64,000 nucleotides of DNA from Cryptomeria japonica. Taxonomy: Eukaryota; Streptophyta; Pinopsida; Cupressales; Cupressaceae. Below, one piece after another: positions 49,413-58,490 of this stretch (the first letter of the stretch is position 1; every line of letters starts with the position of its first letter). The stretch is from assembly GCF_030272615.1 (NCBI RefSeq), contig NC_081413.1, positions 161,940,849-162,004,848 of the forward strand, written 5' to 3'. Position numbers and translations under genes: made by a program. The notes below the pieces were generated by a model. The model saw only the letters and a list, made by a program, of their open reading frames with translations. It made no database searches and was not told the DNA's origin.

Positions 49413-49481
49413 GATTCAACCAACAAGGATCTCCCTCAAGCAATTAAGCTAGCTGACTAGGGACCAAGCTCTGATACTAAT

Positions 49482-50613
49482 TATTGAATGGTTGAGTGGA
49501 CTAGAATATTGAGAGGGGGGCGGGTTTGAATCAATATTCCCATACTTATTAAACTCTTACTGATACTTTAACCTTAGCAACTAATCTCATCAACATGAAT
49601 CAACAAATGTAGAATAAGTATAACCACAAAATAAACATTGAATTTTTATAAGTGGAAAACCCAAATGGGAAAAACCATGAAGAGGGTTAACTCTCAGGAT
49701 AATATAACTAGTCCTATGAAACTATTTACAAAAAGGGTGTCTCGCTGCTTGATTACAATACGAATCACTGCCAGAATGCCCATTGTAAAAGAAATAAATG
49801 AACTAAGGAAAATTGCATCTCCAAATGCATGAAGTTAGTTCCAAGATAAGATCAGATAACAAGTCACAAAAACTCATAGTAGATTCAGTAAGGGATCTCT
49901 CCATCTTGTCCACAACTGCCTGCAACAGATCTAGTAAGGGATTATTGCAACACTATCTACACTTGAACTCTTCCACATACACCTTTTCTCTTACACATAC
50001 ATCATACTCTATGATTACACTTCATGCTCCTCGTATACTACTACTACTACTCTTCTTACTCTCATACCTTGCATACCACTACTTTGTTGCTCGCACACTT
50101 CATACTCTGTTATATGTCGTACACATCCACATATTTTATGTATATACCAATAAGCACATACACGAAGATAACGTGTCGGCCCAACACAAATGAATTACAC
50201 AATAATACATTGCTCAGATCAACATGTTACCAAAATATGTTTTGATGAAAGAAAAGGGTAACCATTTCATCCTTCACAGATATTTTACACACTTCATTTA
50301 CCGAAACAAATGCCTCAATCACCAGAGAAAAATAAGGGTCTACTGAACCCGAAGATACTGATCGATAAGCACAAATTCCAAGCATAATAACTCCTATCTT
50401 CAAGATACATATGCCACAAATTTTGGAGCATAAATCATAATGCAATATAAACATTCGGTCATGCAACAAAGATAATTGATACCATAACTCGATACAAACC
50501 ATGATAAGAAAAACACAAGATTCCAGAGAAGAGGATCTTCCAAAAATAATTCTAGTAGATCATACATACTTAGCTTCTCAATATCTATTCAATATCACTG
50601 TTGCGCTTACTAT
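49482..50613 (-). repeat. E2 5' LTR, larger part
   Basis: It begins TATTGAATGG (TG mutated to TA) beside the primer site and matches 42413-43600. It is cut at 50613 by E3. The last 100 bases of the LTR resume at 58305. Confidence 0.85.
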
Positions 50614-50786
50614 TGTAGCGTCCTAAAATTGCGACACTTGCAATTTCGACTGCATTTGGGTCTTCACGATGGCGGCGCAATGTTGAGCCTGAATGGAGAC
50701 CTCGAAACCTACTTGCGACATCAAAAACTGCATATTTCTGCACCTTGGCCTGATCCTCCTTGCACCCTGTTGTCCTGGGAGGTGGG

Positions 50787-50930
50787 ACCATGGCGCCCAG
50801 TGCCCTGGTCCTTCAGGACCATGGCGCCCAGTGCCCTGGTCCTTCAGGACCATGGCGCCCAGTGCCCTGGTCCTTCAGGACCATGGCACCTAGCACCCTG
50901 GTCCCTCAGGGCCATCGCGCCCTAGTCCCT
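50787..50930 (+). repeat. 31-bp tandem repeat in E3 5' LTR
   Basis: The unit contains ACCATGGCGCCCAGTGCCCT then GGTCCTTCAGG. ACCATGG-type starts fall at 50787, 50818, 50849, 50880 and (diverged) 50911. It is GC-rich against an AT-rich background and rich in palindromes (CCATGG, GGCGCC). It lies upstream of the TATA box, where repeats often act as enhancers. Such a role is inferred. Confidence 0.9.
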
Positions 50931-51050
50931 GGCCCTATTTTGGGCCCGGTCTCTTGTGGGCATCAGGTCTTCAAGTTTGCAATTTGAAAAATAATGTTCC
51001 TGGGTCGGCCTAAGGTCGGAAAAATCAGTCTCCTAACCCTAATTGACAAG

Positions 51051-51058
51051 TATATAAA
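51051..51058 (+). promoter_or_regulatory. TATA box of E3 5' LTR
   Basis: TATATAAA in the context ACAAGTATATAAACTAC. The same box is at about 57415-57422 in the 3' LTR. It is the only strong TATA sequence in the LTR and lies between the tandem repeat and the leader, as expected for an LTR promoter. Confidence 0.7.
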
Positions 51059-51910
51059 CTACTTTTCCTCTCCTAGAAAGGGAGGAAGGAAGTAAGCAAG
51101 AGCAAGACGCGGAAGCGATATTCAAACATTCAAACATTCAAGCATTCAAGCATTCCTTCAAGCAATTGAGTATTCTAAGTCTCCATTCAAGGCTAGGTGT
51201 TGGATTCAAGACAAGGATTCAACCATTGAAGAGGAGATCACTTACAACATACAACCTACAAAATACAACATACAACATCATTACACCTTCGCATGTAAGA
51301 ATACAAACATTCTTACAACAAGGTATCAGTACTTGATTACATTACAAACACTTACATTTACAACATTCTCATTTCTTGGTTAATTCCAAAACTGGGGTTT
51401 GACCTAAAGGCAAACCCCTAATCCTTAACCCCCCCAATCGTCCTCTCTTTTCTGTGTGTAGGTTGCAGGTACGCGGCTGTAATTGAAGATCTGGAATCCT
51501 TGTGCAGAGACGAACAGATCCCCCTTCGTTTCGCGGATTTTTCGGAGGACCGTGTGCACTCCGGGCACCATCATCCCATCAACTTTCGCTCAAATTTGCA
51601 GGACAGCATCGTCTCGACATTTTATTGCTAAATTCAGGTCCGTAGCTTCATCCCATGCCCCTATCTTCGTCTACAAGAGAATCTTTCTTACTCTACATGC
51701 ATTCCTAGTTCAATCATTCTATCTACATTCTTTACAAAAGAGGGTATCCTTGATGTCTTAACCCTTGAAACTCATTTAGAATCTAGTCTTGCATTGTGTG
51801 AGATTGGATCTTGTGGGTTTCAACCCCTCTTTTGAATGTAAAATCTCTCCTAAGTGAAAACCGTCAATCCTAGTGGGAACACCTAGGGTTCGATTTTCCG
51901 CTTTACATTT

Positions 51911-51927
51911 TGGTGAACCCGACGTGA
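51911..51927 (+). other. E3 candidate primer binding site
   Basis: TGGTGAACCCGACGTGA lies three bases after the LTR end. The TGG start and position fit a tRNA primer site. I cannot name the tRNA with certainty. Confidence 0.6.
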
Positions 51928-52282
51928 AACATCCTAATTCTGATTATTCATGATTAGATCTGAAAAATTGGATTCCTTAATTACATTTCCATGTTTGATC
52001 TTTTGCAAATTTTAGAGGTTAATTGCATAAAAACCTTAAATTTCCTTTTTAGCAATTGAGCTTGTGAAATGTTTAATTGTTAAATGCTTGTTTCAGATCT
52101 ACCCTTCTATTGCAAATTGTCAATTCATATTTGTGCTTTAATTTTGAAAATTAAGTGGTTAAGTGTCAAAACCCTAATTTTTAAAACCCTCTTGATTCAA
52201 CCTTTGACCGATGATTTCACTGATCAAAACACCTCCAAATCAGTTGTAACTTTGGATTCCGCAACAAAATCACAATATCTCT

Positions 52283-52991
52283 CATCCCTGAAAATTTTGA
52301 AAAAAGTTGCGAGGACCGTGTGCACCCCAAGCACCATCATCCCCGACATTTTTTCTAAAATTTTGGGAGCTAGATCTTACTGTATTTTTCTACTAAAATC
52401 CAGAATCTTGGCTGATTTCATTAATTCTAACACTTTCAAAATTAAAGTCAAAGTTGGTCTAGTGATTGCTTGGATAAAGGCTTATAATCATTCAAAAATT
52501 GTTGAAATTAAAATTCATATCAAAATTGTGTTTCTTACTGTCCTAAATCTGAAAAGTGTGTTGGCATTCATTCAAAATTTCAGAGCTTTATTCAAATTTT
52601 TGCAGTTTGTGACTTTTAAAATTAAGTGTTTAATTGCAACAACCTTGATTTCCGCTTTCAAAATTGAATTTTGCATGAAATTGAGTCAACTTTTAAATTT
52701 CAAAGCTTGCATTGCTTTTAGTATTCCCTCTAATATCATAAAATTCAAAATTTCAGTTTCCCTCTCCTTTTCAAAATTCAAATTTTGCATTTTTCAACAA
52801 TCTTGGTAGGGTTCAATTTTAAGATTGCAATATTAATTTGGCCTATTTACAGATCGTAAAATCACTCAATTTTTTCAGATTAGCTTTAAATCATCATAAC
52901 TTTCATCCCTGAAAATTTCGAAAAAAGTTGCGAGGACCGTGTGCACTCCATTCGCCATGGTCCTTGACTTTTTTTCTGAAACTTTGGGAGA
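52283..52991 (+). repeat. E3 leader repeat (two copies of about 90 bases)
   Basis: TTGCGAGGACCGTGTGCAC with matching flanks (TCATCCCTGAAAATTT before, TTTGGGAG after) occurs at about 52283-52370 and 52905-52991. A shorter copy is in the LTR at 51544 and 57909. Both leader copies lie before the gag start, so they are in the genomic RNA leader. Confidence 0.85.
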
Positions 52992-53090
52992 TTGTCCTGA
53001 TTGCATTTAACATCTTAAATCTAGGAGATTGGCTAATTTTATTGAAATTTGCTACCTCTAAATTCAAAATCTTCTCTCTCTCTCTAGTGC

Positions 53091-56000
53091 ATGAGTTTTA
53101 CAACAATAAGCCCTACTTACACTATTCCCATTAGACGAAGCCTTAGAATTAAGTCTTTCCAAGGTTTAATTATCGAGGAGATGGAACCTAATTTGAATGG
53201 CCTTTTTAACGAGGACATGGGTAATTCCTCTAATCCTCTTAATGATGAAGAAGCTCTCCATGAGGTTTCTGTAGAACAACTTTCAAAATTGGATAACCAA
53301 TTTGATGATTTTCAGCAATGGATGTCTCAAGAATACCTCGATAGTGAAGCTATTTCATTGATTAAGGGTCTAAAACGTATGGTTCAAAGTGATAAGAATG
53401 GAAATGATATTTTACGTAGTATTGCACACATTGTGGATTTGAATGTGATGCCTATGAAGAGTTGTGTCGAAACTTTAGGTTATACACAACCTCCTACTCA
53501 AGTCAATCATTCTACCCCTTTGACAACTTCTATTGCTAGTATACCTACTTTTACATCAAACATAATGACTACTTCAATACAAAATATTCCACCTATGATC
53601 ACCAGTCATGGGGGCAATCCGACTTCCTCATTCATTCCTTCAATGAGTGTTCCTATTACATCTCCACAAATGAACATGACGCAAGGGGGCAATTCCTTTA
53701 ACCATTCCATTCCTCTTTGTAGTGTTCCTTCTTTCCAATCATCTCCTATGACTAACTATCATAGTATCCCACCACCTTACTCTCAATCAATACCTTCTTT
53801 TCATAACATAATACCTCCATCACAATCTAACACATCTAATATGAACTCTTCGACTGAAGCGACCATTAACAATCTTGCACAAACTGTCTCTTCTTTACAG
53901 CAACAAATTGCTTCTATGAATCAATCTAAGTTTAGTGTGCCCACATTTGATGTTGCGAGCCCACTTTCTCTTGACATTGTTCGAGCTATCCCCCCTAAGC
54001 ATGTTGAAATCCCGCAATTGGAGCTTTATAATGGTAAGGGTGATCCTCTAACACATGTTAAGACCTTTCAAACGATATGTACTGATTTTGCTCATGACCA
54101 AAGGTTGCTTGCAAAACTGTTTACTAGAACATTAAGAGATAAGGCTCTACAATGGTATTGCTCGTTGCCTTCCTATTCTATTACTTCTTTCCAACAACTT
54201 GCAAATGCTTTTATTCAACAATTTCAAAACAATATAGGTCGAGTGATAAGGGTGATAGTAGTCAACAACCATTTGGGAAGTTTAAACCGAACAGAGAGGT
54301 CATTAAGTTCAATGAAAACATCATCAACAACAATGTGAATGTAGCATCAGGTGTGCCTCCTATTTCTAAGTTTTTCAAGAAAGAAAGAAAGTTTACTCCT
54401 TTGAATGAATCATTGCATAGTATTATGAATAAGTTATTGGAACAAAATGTGCTTACCCTCCCTCCTATAAAGCAAATAGATCCTATAAAGATTAATTCAC
54501 CCTATTTTGATAACAAATCTTTTTGTCAATTTCATCGTCAACCTGGGCATGTTACCGAAAAATGTTTTGCTTTAAAGGGTAAAATTCAAGATAATACTAT
54601 CTCTGTTTCTGGTGTGAATGATAAAGGCAACACATCTGTAGCTCCTCCTAACCAAAATCTTAAGATTTTTACTAATCCATTACCTTCTCATACCTCTAAT
54701 GTGGTTGAGACTAATGATTCCTCTTTTTCACCTGATAGTCTTGTGTCTATGACTCCGAATGTGATTAACTTTGTGGAACAGCAGAAAATCCCTAAAGAAC
54801 CTTCCATCACATTTGATTCCAGTGAAACTATCAGGGCACCTGATGGTCCTTTATATATAGTTGCAAAAGTCAAGAATACACCTTGTCGTGGAGTGCTTAT
54901 TGATCCTTCTTGTATGGTTAATGTCATTACTGAAGAATTTCTTTTTACTTTGCAATTGAATCAAGTGATCTATGACAAAACAAATGTGGTTGTGAAATTA
55001 TTTGATGCATTTTCTTCTCCTGCAATTGGTTCTATTACATTACCTATTGAGGTCCATAACAAAGCCCTTGATGTGAGCTTTTCTATTATTCCATCGTCCG
55101 AACAATTTCGTGTGAAGCTAGGCTATCCTTGGCTATCTTCCATGAAAGCTATTGCTTCTCCTATTCACAAGTGTTTGAAATTTCGCCATAATGGTGAAGT
55201 TGTTACTATCAATCATAGTCTCTTTAAACCAGCTCAAAGAACTTCTAGTGTTCCTATTGATTATTTTTGGCCTAAACAATTTCAATCTCTTCCACCGCGA
55301 AGTGATCATCTTTTCAAATCTTATCAAAAGTGGAAAAAAGATATGATCCTATCTCTAAGTTAACCTAGAACACCCAAACTTGATATTCCTATCATTCTTA
55401 AGAAGGAAGTTCTTCCTTTGAAAGATAAAACTAATGTCTTTCCTCAAGAAGATTCCCAACCCATCCCTATGAATGTGACTATGTCTATATCTAATAAAAT
55501 TTCTACAGGTAGACCTATACCTCCTCGTCATGATGGACTTGGTCTCCTTCCTAAACCAGATATTCCTCCTTTATATGGAGCAGTTCCTCCTCCTTCCTCT
55601 TATAGAGAGAAGAGACCTTCCTCTTCTCCTATTATTCAACCTAAGAGACCACAACCTAAACACCCAAGTGATAAGGATGAGAACATTCCTCCTCCTCAAT
55701 CTTCTCAACTTCCTACTAAGACTAGACGAAATCGTTCTGCACGTGAACGCCAACGAAAGCGTCATCTTAGAGCTCAGGCAACTGCTTCTCAAACTTTGCA
55801 ATCCCCAAAAACACCTTCAGCTAGTATTATTCCATTTTCTCCTTGGCCGAAAATTGAGCCAAAATCTCCTAAACATAAGATGCATGATGGTCTTGATCCT
55901 GTGCGAGTTAAAGATCCTATTTTTATAAATCTTGATGATGATATAGATGAAAATGTTATTCATGATGAAAATGTTACTCTTCTTGCTTTTGATAGTGAAT

Positions 56001-56221
56001 ATGAATATGTTGATGTTGATAACCATTTATCTAACAAATTTTCCAAAGCACTTATCCTAGCTCCTAGACAAGAACAACGTGGCATGGAACATGAATATAG
56101 CCCTTGTTTGGATCTTGTGATAGCTCCATCTGCTGTGTTGGATGTTCCTCCTCTAGCGTGTTTCCTGCCTTCCCGAAATATTGATCAGCAAGATCGAGGG
56201 GTGGATGACGTGCTAGACTAG
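53091..56221 (+). pseudogene. E3 gag-protease polyprotein with proline-rich tail, one frame change and one stop
   Basis: The ATG at 53091 opens a Gln/Ser/Pro-rich N-terminus. Residues about 305-385 are a typical Ty3/gypsy gag domain (ELYNGKGDPLTHVKTFQ, LRDKALQWYCSLPSYSI, QQLANAFIQQFQNNIG). Just after, near 54240, the frame changes and the usual C-terminal half of the gag domain is missing, indicating a deletion. In the second frame a knuckle CQFHRQPGHVTEKC (54524-54565) has His in place of the second Cys, as in many plant gypsy gags. A retropepsin region follows with VLIDPSCMVNVI at 54893, where families have Asp-Thr/Ser-Gly. The frame has one TAA at 55361 and then continues to 56221 as a Pro/Lys-rich, later acidic, tail of unknown role. 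No pol follows. Confidence 0.75.
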
Positions 56222-56974
56222 TTCATTAGCATAGCAGATTCTCTCCTCCTCTCTTGATCTCTTTTGTTACTTCTTCTATGTGTTATTCTCATTCTTCTAT
56301 TTGTTGTCCTTAGTGTTGTCTACTTGAGGACGATGCAAAGCATTGAGATCTCTTTTGGTCTCTCTCATGTTGACTCAAAAGACACATGTGTTCCCTTCTT
56401 CTAGGTGACCTTCCTTGATTGGGGAATGAAGAACAATTATGCATACATACATATGATATACATGAATTATCATATAGCATACTGACCCCAAGGAAAGCGA
56501 AGTCACCTCATGCTTTGTGTTTTGTGTCTATTATCCTTGGGCTTATCTCACACTTGGGGGCTAAATCCTTGTGATAACATGCTCCTTTCCCTTCTCATTT
56601 CTTATATGTATCACTACCTTAAAGCAATCACCCCCGTTGAGGCGTGTGCGATCACTTTAACGTAGGGGGGCATACACCCCGTTCATATCTCTTCAAGATA
56701 CTTGAAAATCTCTTAGCAAACTTAGCTTTGCCTTGAAAATTTTTGGTATTTTTCTTGCATGACTCATAGTGAGGGAACCTTACTACTGACAGTCATGGTT
56801 CTTCCTCGTGATCTTCCCTTTTACTTTGTCAATCGAAGTCGTAAGATCCTGAGTCCACTGGGGGCTTGGTGTATCTTGCCTCCTTGACGTGGTGAAAGTC
56901 TTTCAATGTTGTTTCCTTATACTTTACCGGAAGTATGGGCATACGCTTATACTCCCGCTAAAGTGGGGGCTAAA
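56222..56974 (+). other. E3 3' untranslated region and polypurine tract
   Basis: No coding sequence is seen. The stretch has GGGGGCTAAAT-like words at about 56566 and ends in the polypurine tract TAAAGTGGGGGCTAAA at 56959-56974, directly before the 3' LTR. Confidence 0.7.
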
Positions 56975-58299
56975 TGTAGCATCCTAAAATTGCGACACTT
57001 GCAATTTCGACTGCATTTGGGTCTTCAAGATGGCGGCGCAACGTTGAGCCTGAATGGAGACCTCAAAACCTACTTGTGACATCAAAAACTGCATATTTCT
57101 GCACCTTGGCCTGATCCTCCTTGCACCCTGCTATCTCGGGAGGTGGGACCAGGGCGCTGTCCCTGGTCCTTCAGGACCATGGCGCTTACCGCCCTGGTCC
57201 TTCAGGACCATGGCACTTAGCGCCCTGGTCCCTCAGGACCATGGCACCCAGCGCCCTGGTCCCTCAGGACCATGGCACCCAGTGCCCTGGTCCCTGGCCC
57301 TATTTTGGGCCCGGTCTCTTGTGGGCATCGGGTCTTCAAGTTTGCAATTTGGAAAATAATGTTCCTGGGTCAGCCTAAGGTCGGAAAAATCAGTCTCCTA
57401 ACCCTAATTGACAAGTATATAAACTACTTTTCCTCTCCTAGAAAGGGAGGAAGGAAGTAAGCAAGAGCAAGACGCGGAAGCGATATTCAAACATTCAAAC
57501 ATTCAAGCATTCAAGCATTCCTTCAAGCAATTGAGTATTCTAAGTCTCCATTCAAGGCTAGGTGTTGCATTCAAGACAAGGATTCAACCATTGAAGAGGA
57601 GATCACTTACAACATACAACCTACAACATACAACATACAACATCATTACACCTTCGCATGTAAGAATACTAACATTCTTACAACAAGGTATCAGTACTTG
57701 ATTACATTACAAACACTTACATTTACAACATTCTCATTTCTTGGTTAATTCCAAAACTGGGGTTTGACCTAAAGGCAAACCCCTAATCCTTAACCCCCCC
57801 AATCATCCTCTCTTTTCTATGTGTAGGTTGCAGGTACGCGATTGTAATTGAAGATCTGGAATCCTTGTGCAGAGACGAACAGATCCCCCTTCGTTTCGCG
57901 GATTTTTCGGAGGACCGTGTGCACTCCGGGCGCCATCGTCCCGTCAACTTTCGCTCAAATTTGCAGGACAGCATCGTCTCGACATTTTACTGCTAAATTC
58001 AGGTCCGTAGCTTCATCCCGTGCCCCTATCTCCATCTACAAGCGAATCTTTCTTATTTTACATGCATTCCTAGTTCAATCATTCTATCTACATTCTTTAC
58101 AAAAGAGGGTATCCTTGATGTCTTAACCCTTGAAACTCATTTAGAATCTAGTCTTGCATTATGTGAGATTGGATCTTGTGGGTTTCAACCCCTCTTTTGA
58201 ATGTAAAGTCTCTCCTAAGTGAAAACCGTCAATCCTAGTGACCTCCTTTCTCTCTCCTTGGAGTGGGGGAACACCTAGGGTTCGATTTTCCGCTTTACA
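56975..58299 (+). repeat. E3 3' LTR
   Basis: Nearly identical to 50614-51907. It differs by changes in the 31-bp repeat block (57147-57300; first unit shortened) and by an extra stretch of about 27 bases near 58239-58266 (CTCCTTTCTCTCTCCTTGG). The rest is collinear, with TATA at about 57415. Confidence 0.9.
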
Positions 58300-58304
58300 A
58301 CTAT

Positions 58305-58404
58305 ATATATTATCTGTTCATTATCACTTCTCTACTCAATATGCTACATCTGGTGTTAACCAAATCACCATGTTTGGCATGACAACATTCACACAAATCT
58401 AACA
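58305..58404 (-). repeat. E2 5' LTR, remaining end
   Basis: It continues the E2 LTR after E3 (matches 43570-43668: ATATGCTACATCTGGT, GACAACATTCACACAAATCT) and ends AACA, followed by the target duplication TGAAG. Confidence 0.85.
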
Positions 58405-58490
58405 TGAAGAAGAAGCAAGACATCTCCCAATGTTGTTCCCAATATTGAGTATAGTGGACACGCAATTATACATGTAAAATATAAGGATGC

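Larger units (their letters stand above)
50614..51907 (+). repeat. E3 5' LTR
   Basis: It contains a 31-bp tandem repeat (50787-50930), a TATA box TATATAAA at 51051-51058 that sets the likely transcript start near 51080, a run of ATTCAAACATTCAAGCATTC repeats (51120-51160), and the GAGGACCGTGTGCACTCC motif at 51545, which is repeated in the leader. Confidence 0.9.
50614..58299 (+). mobile_element. E3: gypsy-like LTR element with gag and protease only
   Basis: E3 is inserted in the E2 LTR with a 5-bp duplication ACTAT (50609-50613, 58300-58304). LTRs are 50614-51907 and 56975-58299, both starting TGTAGC and ending TTTACA. A candidate primer site follows at 51911 (TGGTGAACCCGACGTGA), and the polypurine tract AAAGTGGGGGCTAAA abuts the 3' LTR. 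Only gag-protease and a proline-rich tail are encoded. There is no reverse transcriptase, RNase H or integrase in the 5.07-kb interior, so it must depend on another element. In about 240 bases compared by eye (51061-51300 against 57421-57660) the LTRs differ at three positions, so it is the youngest insertion here. Confidence 0.9.
42413..58404 (-). mobile_element. E2: LTR retrotransposon related to E1, pol not visible, itself interrupted
   Basis: E2 is flanked by a 5-bp duplication TGAAG (42408-42412, 58405-58409). LTRs are 42413-43668 and 49482-50613 plus 58305-58404. A polypurine tract (43669-43681, AAAGGGGGGGTAT on the minus strand) and primer site (49468-49479, TAGTATCAGAGC, one mismatch to the tRNA-iMet site) set the minus direction. 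Internal ORFs match the E1 plan. Two later insertions sit inside: a solo LTR at 44632-46342 and E3 at 50614-58299. Removing both leaves an element of about 6.6 kb. Confidence 0.85.

Noticed and set aside
50585-50987. Overlapping frames with repeated ALVLQDHGAQCPGPSGPW-like peptide
   Set aside because: They come from the 31-bp repeat read in successive frames within an LTR. The unit length is not a multiple of three and the frames lie upstream of the TATA box.
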